From Agromyces sp. H66 (GTDB lineage Bacteria > Actinomycetota > Actinomycetes > Actinomycetales > Microbacteriaceae), in assembly GCF_004959775.1 (NCBI RefSeq), contig NZ_SJZG01000011.1, positions 62,001 to 126,000 of the forward strand: DNA of 64,000 nucleotides, given 5' to 3'. The translations under genes were made by a program, and so were the position numbers. Below are positions 44,647 to 54,595 of the stretch, in pieces. The notes beneath the pieces were generated by a model that made no database searches, was not told the DNA's origin, and saw only the letters and a list, made by a program, of their open reading frames with translations. Every line of letters starts with the position of its first letter. The stretch's first letter is position 1.

Positions 44647-46983
44647 CGCCCCGCGGGCGATGCGTCCGCCGAGCACCCGGCGGACGCCGTCGACCAGCGA
44701 GGGCGGCATCAGGATCGCGCGCGCCCGCTCGGCGCCCACCGCGTCGGCCAGGAGCGCGGCGCGCGCGGTGGCGAGGTCGTCGACGAGCGATGCGGATGCC
44801 GCGGCACTCGGCGTTCCCGCCCCGTCGGGGCCGTAGCGTTCCCGCTCGACGGCGTCGCGCAGGCGGACGACCGCGGCCCGGGCGGCGGCGTCGCCGAACG
44901 CCTCGCGCCCGGTCAGCCGGGCCGCGAACTCGCGCGGCGTCTCGCCGCCGCTGCCGCCCACACCGAGGTCGACGGCGGTCGCGGCGAGCTCGTCCCACGC
45001 GGCATCCGCCGGTCGTTCACCGTGGCGGATGCGCCGGACGCGCGCCAGCCGTCGGCTCAGCCGGAACGCCGCCGGCACGAGGAGGAGCACGGCGACGACG
45101 AGGGCGACGACACCGGTGCGGATCCACAGCTGCGTCGCCGTGGCGACGGGGTCGACCACCGGGCCCGCGAGGCCGGTGTCGGGGTCGATGTCGGGTCGCC
45201 CGGTCGAGCCGGGACCGGTGGCCGGAGTGCTCGCGAGGGGCGGCGCGCCCTCCTCGCCCGCGCCGGGCCGCGAATAGCCGGGCACCGTGCCCCGGCCCGG
45301 CGTCGGCTCGAACGGCACCCAGCCCACGCCCTCGAAGTAGAGTTCGGGCCACGCGTGCAGGTCATGGGTGTCGACCTCGATGCGCAGGACACCGTCGACC
45401 CGCTCGTCGGTGGGCGAGCCCTGGGTGTAGCCGATCGAGATGCGCGACGGGATGCCCGACTCCCGCGCGAGCACCGCCATGGTCGATGCGAAGTGCACGC
45501 AGTAGCCGGCCTTCGTCTCGAGGAACGTCGCGATCACGTCGAAGCCGCCGCCGTCGTAGCCGTCTTCGACGGGTGCTTCGGTGGAGTAGTCGAACTCGGA
45601 GCCGCGCAGGTACGCCTGGATCGCGACGGCCGCGTCGTACGGCGACGCCGCCGAGGCCGTGATGGCCGCCGCCGTCTCCCCGATGATCGCCGGCATCTCA
45701 TCGGGCAGGTCGAGGAACGATGCCAACTCGTCGTCGAACTCGCGATCGGCGGCGCGGAGCTGCTGCGGCGTGGGCTCGACCTCCAGCCTGGTCACCTGGT
45801 AGCTCTGGCCGCCGGTGTTGGTGTCGACGCTGCGCACGGTGAGCGAGCCGTCGTCCCAGAACCACGACCCCTTGAGGCCCTCGATGCGCGCGGCCGGGTA
45901 CGGCACCGGCAGCCACGTGGTGCGCACCTCGTCGACGACGACGTCGATCGGGTGCTCCGACGTCTCGACCGCGCTGGAGAGCCCGTCGGGCCGTGGCATC
46001 TGGTCGACGGTGTTGTCGCCGTCGACGGCCCGCTCGGTGGGCGCCCACACCTCGCCCTCGAACCGGTCGAGCGTGAGCAGGGTGAAGTACGGCCGGTCGC
46101 CGTCGCGGGCGAAGTAGTGGAAGGCCGGCAGCGGCTCGGGCCGGCGGAGGTCGCGGCCGAGGTCGATGAACGGGCTCACGCCGCGCGCGAAGAGCGTGCC
46201 CTGCGACGGACTTCCGAGCAGGAGGCTCGTGGAGACGCTCGGCGTGGACGCCGCGAGCACGGATGCCGCGAGCAGGCCGACCGCGGCGAGGCCCAGCGAT
46301 GCGCCGAACGTCGACACGATCGGAACGCGCTTCGGCGCGATCACGGTGGCCGCCTGGTCGCCTTCCTCGCCGGCCGCGAGGCGGGCGCGTCGGCGCACGC
46401 GCACGTCCACCCGCAGCAGCAGCAGGTAGGCGGCCGCGGTGAGCACCAGGGTCGGCACGTCGGCGCCCGCCTCGATGATGAAGCCGGGGATGAGGACGGG
46501 CACCAGCGCGGGCGCCGCGGCGAGCGCCGGCATGCGGGCGGTCTGCACGAGGATGTCGACGACGACGGCGAGCAGCCCGGTGCCGACGGCGAGCGCGAAG
46601 GTCAGCGGGGGCACGGGAACCGCCGGGACGGACTGCTGCTCGATCGTGCGCTGCGCACCCGCCATCAGCTCGCCGAAGGTCTCGAACGTGCCCGCCGTGG
46701 GCACGACGAGGGCGATGCTCGTACCGCCGCCGAAGAGCAGCGTGAGCATGAGGAGCAGCACCACGAGTTCCAGCACCGGCACGAGCGAGGGCGGCGTTCG
46801 GATCGAACGCAGGCCGAAGCCCGAGAACAGCGTTCCCGCGGCGATGAATGCGCACAGCCACCACCAGCCGCTGCCCGCGATGAGGGGACCGAGCGCCATC
46901 GTCGCGATCACGAGGAACAGGAACGACGCGGCGGTCAGGGCGAGTCGCTGCGCGCGCGAGAGCGGCATGAGGTCAGGGCGCAT
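44644..46983 (-). CDS. DUF3488/transglutaminase-like membrane protein (active-type)
   Basis: A 779-residue protein with about six N-terminal membrane segments (residues 12-235), an extracellular transglutaminase-like domain, one more membrane segment (about 620-640) and a cytoplasmic tail. The catalytic triad is present: Cys in KAGYCVHFAS, His in THDLHAWPEL and Asp/Glu near FEPTPG. With DUF58 and MoxR genes upstream it forms the conserved MoxR-DUF58-TGM module, thought to act in envelope protein maturation. The ATG 46983 overlaps the DUF58 stop by 11 bases. Confidence 0.88.
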   Translation of the reverse strand: MRPDLMPLSRAQRLALTAASFLFLVIATMALGPLIAGSGWWWLCAFIAAGTLFSGFGLRSIRTPPSLVPVLELVVLLLMLTLLFGGGTSIALVVPTAGTFETFGELMAGAQRTIEQQSVPAVPVPPLTFALAVGTGLLAVVVDILVQTARMPALAAAPALVPVLIPGFIIEAGADVPTLVLTAAAYLLLLRVDVRVRRRARLAAGEEGDQAATVIAPKRVPIVSTFGASLGLAAVGLLAASVLAASTPSVSTSLLLGSPSQGTLFARGVSPFIDLGRDLRRPEPLPAFHYFARDGDRPYFTLLTLDRFEGEVWAPTERAVDGDNTVDQMPRPDGLSSAVETSEHPIDVVVDEVRTTWLPVPYPAARIEGLKGSWFWDDGSLTVRSVDTNTGGQSYQVTRLEVEPTPQQLRAADREFDDELASFLDLPDEMPAIIGETAAAITASAASPYDAAVAIQAYLRGSEFDYSTEAPVEDGYDGGGFDVIATFLETKAGYCVHFASTMAVLARESGIPSRISIGYTQGSPTDERVDGVLRIEVDTHDLHAWPELYFEGVGWVPFEPTPGRGTVPGYSRPGAGEEGAPPLASTPATGPGSTGRPDIDPDTGLAGPVVDPVATATQLWIRTGVVALVVAVLLLVPAAFRLSRRLARVRRIRHGERPADAAWDELAATAVDLGVGGSGGETPREFAARLTGREAFGDAAARAAVVRLRDAVERERYGPDGAGTPSAAASASLVDDLATARAALLADAVGAERARAILMPPSLVDGVRRVLGGRIARGA

Positions 46984-48307
46984 GCGTCGCCCTCTCACGC
47001 GGCGTCGTCGCGATGCCCGACCACGCCTCGCCGATCTCCGCCGGCCGGCGGACGCGCACGACGCGCCAGTCCGCGTCCTCGAGGAGGTCGAGCACGAGGC
47101 GCGAGACGCCGTCGGTGGCGAACGCGACCGCCGGTTCGAAGGTCGGACGGAGCGCCACGAGCGCACGCGCGTCCGACTCGTCGGGGTCCACGAGCACGGC
47201 GAACCCGGGTGAACGCGCCTCGCGCGCACGGGGGTGCGCGTCGGACGGGGCCGGCTCCGCCTCGTGCCCCGCAGCCCTGCCCGGGCGGTCGAGCCTCGCG
47301 AGGTCCTCGAGGAGCATGCGGTCCCCGCCGGGCATCCGGTACGCACCGCCGTGGGCGGCGCCGGGGATCACGCCGCGCTCGGGATCCGCGACCTGCGTGC
47401 AGCGCACGCGGAACCCGCGCTCGAGCAGGTGCATGCCGATCGACGCGGCGACCTCGATGCCGAGCTCGAACCCGAAGTGCGCCCCCTCGTCGTCGTCCCG
47501 ACGCAGGGTGCCCGGCGGGCGCCCGGAGAGCGTCGTGTCGAGGAGGATGCGCGCCTCGGGATCGCCGCGCTGCTCCTCCTCGCGCACCATGAGCTCGCCA
47601 CGTCGGGCGGTCGCCGCCCAGTTCACGCGACGCAGGGGGTCGCCGTAGCGGTACTCGCGGGCGATCAGCTCGTCGGAGTTCGGATGCGTCCGCCGACGAA
47701 GCCCGTGGACGACGCCGTCGATGGACGCGGCGCTGCCGAGTGCGGCGTCGAGCGGGGTGATCCGCGGGGTGACCACGACCTCGTGCCCCGCGCCCGCCTC
47801 GCGGTCGATGCGGGCCAGGCCGAACGGGTCGGCCACCCCGATGCGGAGCGGCCCGATCGAATAGACGCCGCGCCGCGGCATCCGGAGCCGGTACTCGAGA
47901 CGCACGGTGTCGTCGCCCGATGGGAGGACGCCCTCGTAGGGTCCGATGGCCGGCAGGATCGCCTCGGGCGGGCCCATCAGTCCGTCGGGCACGGTGTCGC
48001 GCCAATGCGCGCCGTCGAAGGTGCGCCGGCCGCGGTTCTTCACGACGATCGAGACGCGCGTCCAGGCTCCCGCCGCGACGACCGGAGGTGCGAACACGCG
48101 CGTGACGGAGAGTCTGGGGCCGCGCGCCGCGACGAACACCGCCGCCGCGATCGGCATCGCGATGCCGACGAACGCCAGGAGCAGGATGTCGCGCAGGTCG
48201 AACCACAGCGAGACCGCCAGGAGCAGCACGCCCACGATCATGAGCGAGCCGCCGCGCCTGGTCAGTCGCGGCCAGGCCGAGACGCGAACGGAGCGCGGGC
48301 GGAACAT
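46973..48307 (-). CDS. DUF58 domain protein
   Basis: A 444-residue protein with two membrane segments near the N-terminus (about 22-38 and 40-60), a beta-rich region and the DUF58 core with SDELIAREYRYGDPLRRVNWAATARRGELMVRE. DUF58 proteins are partners of MoxR ATPases and have a von Willebrand-like fold. ATG 48307 lies 3 bases after the moxR stop. It belongs to the coaD-moxR-DUF58-transglutaminase operon. Confidence 0.9.
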   Translation of the reverse strand: MFRPRSVRVSAWPRLTRRGGSLMIVGVLLLAVSLWFDLRDILLLAFVGIAMPIAAAVFVAARGPRLSVTRVFAPPVVAAGAWTRVSIVVKNRGRRTFDGAHWRDTVPDGLMGPPEAILPAIGPYEGVLPSGDDTVRLEYRLRMPRRGVYSIGPLRIGVADPFGLARIDREAGAGHEVVVTPRITPLDAALGSAASIDGVVHGLRRRTHPNSDELIAREYRYGDPLRRVNWAATARRGELMVREEEQRGDPEARILLDTTLSGRPPGTLRRDDDEGAHFGFELGIEVAASIGMHLLERGFRVRCTQVADPERGVIPGAAHGGAYRMPGGDRMLLEDLARLDRPGRAAGHEAEPAPSDAHPRAREARSPGFAVLVDPDESDARALVALRPTFEPAVAFATDGVSRLVLDLLEDADWRVVRVRRPAEIGEAWSGIATTPRERATHAP

Positions 48308-48310
48308 GGG

Positions 48311-49345
48311 TCAGATCCTTCGTGCACTGCCGACCGGAACCGGCGTCTCCCCCACGATGCGGCGCACGATGGCGTCGATGAGCGGTCCGCTGTCGCGGTC
48401 GTGCGCGCCGACGGCGCGGCTCGTCGGCACGAGCCGGTGCGCGAGCACGGGCACGGCGAGCGCGTCGACGTCGTCGGGCAGGACGAAGTCGCGACCGTGC
48501 ATGGCGGCATGGGCCTTGGCGGCGCGGATGAGCTGCAGCGTCGCGCGCGGACTCGCGCCGAGGCGCAGCTGCCGGTCGTCGCGCGTCGCCCGCGCCAACT
48601 CGACCGCGTACTCCTTCACGGGCTGCGACGTGAACACGTGCTGCACGGCCGCGATCATGGCGCGGAGTTCGCCGAGCGTCACGACCGTTGCCAGGCGTTC
48701 GAGCGGGCTCGACGTCTCGCGCGTCGACAGCATGGCCAGCTCGTCGGCCGGCGAGGGGTAGCCCATCGAGATGCGGGCCATGAATCGGTCGCGCTGGGCC
48801 TCGGGCAGCGGATACGTGCCCTCCATCTCGACGGGGTTCTGCGTCGCGACCACGGTGAACGGCAGGTCGAGCACGTACGTCGTGCCGTCGGCGGTGACCT
48901 GGCGCTCCTCCATGCACTCGAGCAGGGCAGACTGGGTCTTCGGGCTCGCGCGGTTGATCTCGTCGCCGATGACGATGTTCGCGAAGACGGGCCCGCGCTT
49001 GAACTCGAACCGCCGGCTCGCCTGGTCGAAGACGGAGACCCCCGTGACATCGCTCGGCAGGAGGTCGGGCGTGAACTGGATGCGACTGACGCTGCAGTCC
49101 ACCGAACGGGCGAGCGCCTTCGCGAGCATCGTCTTGCCGACGCCCGGCACGTCTTCGATGAGCAGATGCCCCTCGGCGAGCAGCACCGTCAGGGCGGCGG
49201 TGACGGCGTCGCGCTTGCCGGCGATGACGGTCTCGACGTTCTGCACGACCGCCGCGGCACGCGAGCCGACCTCGTCGATGCCCATCACGACGTCAGGTGC
49301 GTCGGGCGTGCCGGTACCGCCGACCGTGACCGCTGCCTCGCTCAT
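48311..49345 (-). CDS. MoxR family AAA ATPase
   Basis: A 344-residue AAA+ protein of the MoxR class, a chaperone-like ATPase acting with DUF58 proteins. It has Walker [18 protein letters not shown] (about 62-78), Walker [27 protein letters not shown], and sensor 1 [27 protein letters not shown] 49345 overlaps the coaD stop (ATGA), which is an unusual partner for this module. Confidence 0.92.
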   Translation of the reverse strand: MSEAAVTVGGTGTPDAPDVVMGIDEVGSRAAAVVQNVETVIAGKRDAVTAALTVLLAEGHLLIEDVPGVGKTMLAKALARSVDCSVSRIQFTPDLLPSDVTGVSVFDQASRRFEFKRGPVFANIVIGDEINRASPKTQSALLECMEERQVTADGTTYVLDLPFTVVATQNPVEMEGTYPLPEAQRDRFMARISMGYPSPADELAMLSTRETSSPLERLATVVTLGELRAMIAAVQHVFTSQPVKEYAVELARATRDDRQLRLGASPRATLQLIRAAKAHAAMHGRDFVLPDDVDALAVPVLAHRLVPTSRAVGAHDRDSGPLIDAIVRRIVGETPVPVGSARRI

Positions 49346-49833
49346 GGCGTCATCGCCGCCTGCAGGAACTCGGACACCACCTGGGGCACGTACGGCGAGA
49401 CGTCGCCGCCGAGCGCGGCCACCTGCCTGACGAGGGAGCTGGACACGTGCGCGTGCGCGGGATCGGTCAGCATGAACATGGTCTCGACGCCCGCGAGGTG
49501 CCGGTTCACGATGGCCATGGGCGTCTCGTACGCCACGTCGACCTGCGACCGGATGCCCTTCACGAGCACGGAGGCGCCGACGTCGGTGCAGTAGTCGACG
49601 AGCAGTCCCATGCTCCACGACGCCACGACGATGCGCCCGTCGAGGCCGGCGTCGGCGATGGACTTCTCGATGAGGGCCACGCGCTCGGCGATGGGCAGCA
49701 GCGCGGACTTGTCGGGGTTGTGCACGACGACGACGTGCACCTCGTCGTAGAGCCCGGCGGCCCTGCCGATGACGTCGAGATGGCCGAGCGTGACGGGGTC
49801 GAACGATCCTGGGACGACGGCGATCCGCTGCAT
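49342..49833 (-). CDS. coaD: Phosphopantetheine adenylyltransferase
   Basis: CoaD makes dephospho-CoA from phosphopantetheine and ATP. The 163-residue protein starts [22 protein letters not shown] (nucleotidyltransferase T/HxGH motif, here TLGH) and contains [13 protein letters not shown] and the [10 protein letters not shown] motif that corresponds to ISSTxVR. TACGCT lies 7 bases before ATG 49833, so the message may be leaderless, though GGGGG in between could act as a ribosome binding site. Confidence 0.95.
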   Translation of the reverse strand: MQRIAVVPGSFDPVTLGHLDVIGRAAGLYDEVHVVVVHNPDKSALLPIAERVALIEKSIADAGLDGRIVVASWSMGLLVDYCTDVGASVLVKGIRSQVDVAYETPMAIVNRHLAGVETMFMLTDPAHAHVSSSLVRQVAALGGDVSPYVPQVVSEFLQAAMTP

Positions 49834-49884
49834 AACCCCCAGCGTAGTGCCCGGGAACGGGACGGGAAGCACTGCCCGAGAGTC

Positions 49885-52092
49885 TCAGCCCTTGCTCAGG
49901 AATCCGCTCGTCTCGGCGTCCAGGCGGCGTCGGACCTCGGCGGCGAGTGCGCCGTGCCGCTCGAGCCCGGGGTCGGCGGCGAGCACCTCCGCGGCGAGCT
50001 CGCGGGCGTCGGCGATGAGGTCGCCGTCCCGTGCGACGCGCAGCAGCTTCAGCGACGACCGCCCGCCCGACTGCGTGGCGCCGAGCACGTCGCCCTCCTG
50101 CCGCAGCTCGAGGTCGACGCGGGCGAGCTCGAAGCCGTCGAGCGTCGCCGCGACGGCCTCGACGCGCTGCAGCGCGAGCGAGCCCGGCTCGGCGGCCGTC
50201 ACGAGCAGGCACAGGCCCGGCACGGCGCCGCGCCCGACGCGCCCGCGCAGCTGGTGCAACTGCGAGACGCCGAACCGGTCCGCGTCGACGACCACCATGG
50301 CGCTCGCGTTCGGCACGTCGACGCCGACCTCGATGACCGTCGTGGCGACGAGCACGTCGAGCTCCCCCGCGGCGAACGCGCGCATCACGGCGTCCTTCTC
50401 GTCGGATCCCATGCGTCCGTGCAGCGCCGCGACGCGCTTCCCGGCGAAGCGCGGGTGCGCCTCGAGCTCAGCGAGGATCGAGGCGACGGATGCCGCCAGC
50501 CCGCCGCTGCGGCCGTCGGCGGCCTCGGGCTCCAGCGCGTCGGGGTCGTCCTCGACGGCCTTCGCGTCGATCGCCGGACACACGACGAAACCCTGGCGGC
50601 CCTGTTCGACCTCCTCGGCGAGCCGCTCCCACACCCGAGCCCGCCACCCCGGGCGCTCGGCGAGCGGCACCACGAACGACTCGATGCCCGCCCGGCCGGC
50701 GGGCAGCTCCCGGATGGTCGACACGTCGAGGTCGCCGAAGACGGTCATGGCGACGGTTCGCGGGATCGGGGTCGCGGTGAGCACGAGCACATGCGGCGGG
50801 TGCTGTCCCTTGAGTCGCAGCGCCTCGCGCTGCTCGACCCCGAACCGGTGCTGCTCGTCGACCACCACGAGTCCGAGGTCGGCGAACGAGACCGCATCGC
50901 CGATGAGCGCGTGCGTGCCGACCACGATGCGGGCCTGCCCCGCCGCGGCGCGCAGCAGCGCCTTGCGCCGTTCGGCCGCCGACAGCTGCCCGGTGAGCAG
51001 GGTGGGCACGAGCGAGGCGGAGAGCTCGGGACCGAGCATGCGCACGATCGAGCGCAGGTGCTGCGCGGCGAGCACCTCGGTGGGTGCCAGGAGCGCGGAC
51101 TGGCCGCCCGAGTCGGCGACGGCGAGCATGGCCCGGAGTGCGACGACGGTCTTGCCCGAGCCCACCTCGCCCTGCACGAGGCGGTTCATGGGCACCGGCT
51201 GCTCGAGGTCGCCGGAGATCTCGGCGCCGACGGCGCGCTGGTCGCCGGTGAGCGGGAACGGCAGCGACGCGTCGAACCGTTCGAGGAAACCGCCGGCCGA
51301 CGGATGCCGCGCGGTCGTGGTGTGCGCCCGAAGCTCGGTGCGGCGCTGGAGCAGGGCGGTCTGCAGCACGAACGCCTCGGTGAACCGGAGCGTGCGGCGC
51401 GCCGCCTTCCAGTCGGACTCGGCCTCGGGTCGGTGCACGGCCTCGAGGGCACCGCGTTGGTCGAGCAACGACCTGGCGGCGCGAACGGCGTCGGGGATCG
51501 GGTCGTCGAGCGGGCCGAGTCCGTCGAGGAGCAGCGCGATCGCCTTCGCCAGCTGCCAGCTCGCGAGGGTCCCCGTGGCGGGATAGATCGGGATCGGCGC
51601 CTCCGCCCACCGCTTGGCGGCCGCGTCGCCCGCCGAGCGCGGCACGTCGTCGTCGAACAGCTCGTAGTCGGGATGGGCGAGCTGCCGGTTGCCCTTGTAG
51701 TCGCCGACCTTGCCGGCGAAGATGCCGCGACGGCCGGGGCGCAGGTCGTTCTCGCGCCACTTCTGGTTGAAGAACGTGAGCGTCAGGATGCCGGTGCCAT
51801 CGGAGATCTTGGCCTCGAGGATCGACCCGCGCCGCTGGCGCATCTCGCGCACGCGCACCTCGAGCACCTCAGCCACGATCGTGACGTTCTCGTCGAGCGG
51901 CAGGCTCGCGAGCGCGGTGAGCTCGCCGCGCAGCGCGTAGCGCCGCGGGTAGTGGCCGAGCAGGTCGCCGACGGTGCGGTACCCGAACGCGCGCTCCACG
52001 GCCTGCGCGGTGCGTCCGCCGAGCGCGCCGGCCAGGCGTGTGTCGAGCGTGAACCGCCCGGCGCCCGCGGCATCCGCTCCTTCGGCCGTCAT
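49885..52092 (-). CDS. recG: ATP-dependent DNA helicase RecG
   Basis: RecG remodels stalled forks and Holliday junctions. The 735-residue protein has an N-terminal wedge/OB domain (about 50-180), helicase motif I GEVGSGKT (about 320), motif II DEQHRFGVEQRE, motif III LTATPIPRTVAMT, and the C-terminal helicase half ending in QLRGRVGRG and the TRG-like tail (LRQEGDVLGATQSG). ATG 52092 overlaps the stop of the TPR gene (ATGA). Length is normal. Confidence 0.96.
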   Translation of the reverse strand: MTAEGADAAGAGRFTLDTRLAGALGGRTAQAVERAFGYRTVGDLLGHYPRRYALRGELTALASLPLDENVTIVAEVLEVRVREMRQRRGSILEAKISDGTGILTLTFFNQKWRENDLRPGRRGIFAGKVGDYKGNRQLAHPDYELFDDDVPRSAGDAAAKRWAEAPIPIYPATGTLASWQLAKAIALLLDGLGPLDDPIPDAVRAARSLLDQRGALEAVHRPEAESDWKAARRTLRFTEAFVLQTALLQRRTELRAHTTTARHPSAGGFLERFDASLPFPLTGDQRAVGAEISGDLEQPVPMNRLVQGEVGSGKTVVALRAMLAVADSGGQSALLAPTEVLAAQHLRSIVRMLGPELSASLVPTLLTGQLSAAERRKALLRAAAGQARIVVGTHALIGDAVSFADLGLVVVDEQHRFGVEQREALRLKGQHPPHVLVLTATPIPRTVAMTVFGDLDVSTIRELPAGRAGIESFVVPLAERPGWRARVWERLAEEVEQGRQGFVVCPAIDAKAVEDDPDALEPEAADGRSGGLAASVASILAELEAHPRFAGKRVAALHGRMGSDEKDAVMRAFAAGELDVLVATTVIEVGVDVPNASAMVVVDADRFGVSQLHQLRGRVGRGAVPGLCLLVTAAEPGSLALQRVEAVAATLDGFELARVDLELRQEGDVLGATQSGGRSSLKLLRVARDGDLIADARELAAEVLAADPGLERHGALAAEVRRRLDAETSGFLSKG

Positions 52093-52901
52093 GCCTCGAT
52101 CGTAGGCTCCACCTCGGTCAGGGCAGCCAGCTCCGCCTGCACGTAGGGGTCGTCGGGGCGGGCCCGGGCGAGCTCGCGCTGCAGCTCGAGCGCCTCGTCG
52201 GCGCGCCCGATCGTGCGCAGGCACCGTGCGACCGACCAGCGGGCCACGTGCTGCTGCTCGGTGGTGCCGTACCGGTCGGCGGCGTCGACGGCCTGCTCGA
52301 AGTGGTGCAGCGCGGCCAGCGCGTCGCCGGCGTCGTGCTTGGTCCAGCCGAGGTTGTTGTGCAACGCGACGCCCCAGCGGAGCACGCGCGGATCGCGGGA
52401 TCCCGCGAGCACGTCGAACCCCTCGGCGGCCCACTCCTCCTCGTGGCCGGCGTCGTTGAGTGCGAGCATGTGCAGGGCGTCGAGCACGAGGAACGGCGAA
52501 CCGGCGAGCGCGGCCTCGCGCACCGCGCGGGTCAGCACCGGGATGGCCTCGGGTCGCCGTTCCGGGTCGGCCGCGAGGATCCGCCCGCGCTCGATGGCGA
52601 TGCGCGCGCGCACCTCCGCGGCGTCGCGCTCGACGTCGTCGGCGGGGATGCCCTCCGACGCGGTCGAGTCGAGCACGTCGAACGCCTCCGCGGCCCGGCC
52701 CTGGATCCCGAGCGCACGCGCGAGCTGGGTCGCCATCACGGCGCGGACGTGCGCGGTGTGCGTGTCGTCGTCTGCGGCCTCGCGGAACCGCTCCTCGCTG
52801 GCGGCGGGATCGCGGAAGTCCCACAGTCGGTCGATCATCTGCTGTTCGTCACCACGGTGACGGGACGGTTCGGCGGGCACCTGGTCGGTCGAGTCATCCA
52901 C
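52089..52901 (-). CDS. TPR-repeat protein of unknown function
   Basis: A 270-residue all-helical protein with TPR-like pairs such as LARALGIQGRAAEAFDVLDS, LHNNLGWTKHDAGDALAALHHFEQAVDAA and WSVARCLRTIGRADEALELQRELARARPDDP. There is no signal or membrane segment. The start is GTG 52901; AATGAT (52913-52908) lies 6 bases ahead, consistent with a leaderless message. It is co-transcribed with recG. Confidence 0.8.
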   Translation of the reverse strand: MDDSTDQVPAEPSRHRGDEQQMIDRLWDFRDPAASEERFREAADDDTHTAHVRAVMATQLARALGIQGRAAEAFDVLDSTASEGIPADDVERDAAEVRARIAIERGRILAADPERRPEAIPVLTRAVREAALAGSPFLVLDALHMLALNDAGHEEEWAAEGFDVLAGSRDPRVLRWGVALHNNLGWTKHDAGDALAALHHFEQAVDAADRYGTTEQQHVARWSVARCLRTIGRADEALELQRELARARPDDPYVQAELAALTEVEPTIEA

Positions 52902-52979
52902 CCCACCATCATTGCAGCGGATGCGACCGCGTCGCGCGGGCATGACAGCCCGTGGCGTCGTCGCTAGGCTGCCGAGGAC

Positions 52980-53603
52980 ATGACCCGCATCATCGCCGGT
53001 GCCGCCGGCTCGCTCACCCTCGCCGTGCCGCGTTCCGGAACGCGGCCCACGAGCGACCGCGTGCGCGAGGCGATCTTCTCGGCGCTCGAGGCGCGCGACG
53101 CCATCGAGGGCGCGGCCGTGCTCGACCTGTACGCCGGCTCGGGGGCGCTCGGCCTCGAGGCCGCGAGCCGGGGCGCGGCCGAGGCGGTGCTCGTCGAGCG
53201 CGCGAAGGGCGCCGCCGACGTCTGCCGCCGCAACGCCGACGCGGTCGGCCGGGCGCTCCGCGGGAGTCCGACGCGGGTGCGCGTCGTCGCGCGCCCGGTC
53301 GCGAGCTACCTCGAGTCGGCCGTCGGGGACTTCGACCTCGTCTTCATCGATCCACCGTACGAGTCCGGCGAGCGCGCGCTCGCGCACGACCTGGCCCTGC
53401 TCGCGCCGCTCCTCGCCCGCGACGCGGTCGTGGTGGTCGAGCGCAGCTCGCGTTCGCCCGAGCCCGCCTGGCCAGAGGGCATCGTGCCCGAACGCCGCCG
53501 CGACTACGGCGAGACGACGCTCTGGTGGGCCCGCGCCGACGATCGGCCGCCGGCCCACGATGAGCCGCCGGCTCAGCCCGAACGGCCGTCCCAGCCGGCG
53601 TAG
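52980..53603 (+). CDS. rsmD: 16S rRNA (guanine966-N2)-methyltransferase
   Basis: RsmD methylates G966 of 16S rRNA. The 207-residue protein has RIIAGAAGS, RPTSDRVREAIFSALEA, VLDLYAGSGALGLEAASRGA (SAM site) and the catalytic DPPYESG (about residues 120-126). ATG 52980 lies 9 bases after TAGGCT (52965-52970), which suggests a leaderless or nearly leaderless message. The last 31 bases overlap the convergent thiL. CoaD, its frequent neighbour, is 3 kb away here. Confidence 0.94.
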   Translation: MTRIIAGAAGSLTLAVPRSGTRPTSDRVREAIFSALEARDAIEGAAVLDLYAGSGALGLEAASRGAAEAVLVERAKGAADVCRRNADAVGRALRGSPTRVRVVARPVASYLESAVGDFDLVFIDPPYESGERALAHDLALLAPLLARDAVVVVERSSRSPEPAWPEGIVPERRRDYGETTLWWARADDRPPAHDEPPAQPERPSQPA

Positions 53604-54571
53604 GGATCCCAGCCGTCGGAACCGACCGGCTCCCCGTCGACGAGCACCTGTCCGGGCGCGTCCACCACGCGGCCGACGACCTGGAACGGCTCGGGAAGGG
53701 TCGTGCCGGCGGGGAAGGTCGCGAGCAGGCCGTGGTCCTCGGCGCCGGCCAGCGCGACGCGCAGGTCGGGGCCCATGGCGGATGCCTCGAAGTCGAGGCC
53801 GACGCCGCTCGCCTCGGCGATGCGACGCGCATCGCGGGCGAGCCCGTCGGAGACGTCGATCATCGACGTGGCACCCGCGAGCGCCGCGACGACGCCGGCC
53901 GCGACGGGCGGCTCGGGCGCGACCTGGGCCCGAACGAGCTCGGGATGCCGCGCCCGCACCGCACGCGCCCTCGCCGCGTCGGGCTCGCCCTCGGCATCCG
54001 TGCCCTCCGCGAAGAGCAGGGCGAGCCCGCGCGCCGCGGCGCCGCGCTCGCCCGCGTGCGCGGCCACGTCGCCGACGCGCGCACCCGACCGCAGCACGGG
54101 CGCACGACCCTCGAGATCGCCGAAGGCGGTCACCGCGATGGTGAGCACCGATGAGGCCGACAGGTCGCCCCCGACCACGCCCGCGCCGGGGGCGAGTGCG
54201 GCGAGGCCCTCGCGGAGCCCGTCGGCGAAGCCCTCGAGCACGGCGACCGGCGTCGCGGGCGGCGCGGCCACGGCCACGACGAGCGCGGTGGGACGGGCGC
54301 CCATGGCGGCGACATCCGTCAGGTTCGTGGCCGCGGCCTTCCATCCGAGCTCGAACGGCGTCGACCAGGCCAGGCGGAAGTCGGGGCCGTGCACCAGCAT
54401 GTCGGTGGTCACGACGAAACGACCGTCGGCGGCCGCGACCACCGCGGCGTCGTCGCCGGCGCCGAGCAGCGTCGCGTCGCCGGGCGTGAGGCGCGGCAGG
54501 ATGCGGGCGAGCACCGCGCTCTCGCCGAGCTCCGCGATCGTGGGACCGTCGGGGCGCGCAGCTCGTTCCAT
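53573..54571 (-). CDS. thiL: Thiamine-monophosphate kinase
   Basis: ThiL phosphorylates thiamine monophosphate to the active diphosphate. The 332-residue protein has GAGDDAAVV, VTTDMLVHGPDFRLAWSTPFELGWKAAATNLTDVAAMGA, VVGGDLSAS and SMIDVSDGLARDARRIAEASGVGL, the family motifs for ATP and metal binding. TACCGT (54584-54579) stands 7 bases before ATG 54571, so the message is predicted leaderless, from a promoter shared with the divergent DUF3515 gene. Confidence 0.95.
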   Translation of the reverse strand: MERAARPDGPTIAELGESAVLARILPRLTPGDATLLGAGDDAAVVAAADGRFVVTTDMLVHGPDFRLAWSTPFELGWKAAATNLTDVAAMGARPTALVVAVAAPPATPVAVLEGFADGLREGLAALAPGAGVVGGDLSASSVLTIAVTAFGDLEGRAPVLRSGARVGDVAAHAGERGAAARGLALLFAEGTDAEGEPDAARARAVRARHPELVRAQVAPEPPVAAGVVAALAGATSMIDVSDGLARDARRIAEASGVGLDFEASAMGPDLRVALAGAEDHGLLATFPAGTTLPEPFQVVGRVVDAPGQVLVDGEPVGSDGWDPYAGWDGRSG

Positions 54572-54578
54572 GCCACTC

Positions 54579-54588
54579 ACGGTAGCCT
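54579..54588. promoter_or_regulatory. Symmetric bidirectional promoter of thiL and the DUF3515 gene
   Basis: In ACGGTAGCCT the minus-strand -10 box TACCGT (54584-54579) and the plus-strand -10 box TAGCCT (54583-54588) share the TA at 54583-54584. Each box ends exactly 7 bases from its ATG (54571 and 54596). Both genes would give leaderless messages from one melted region, and RNA polymerase could not bind both ways at once. Confidence 0.6.
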
Positions 54589-54595
54589 GAGATCG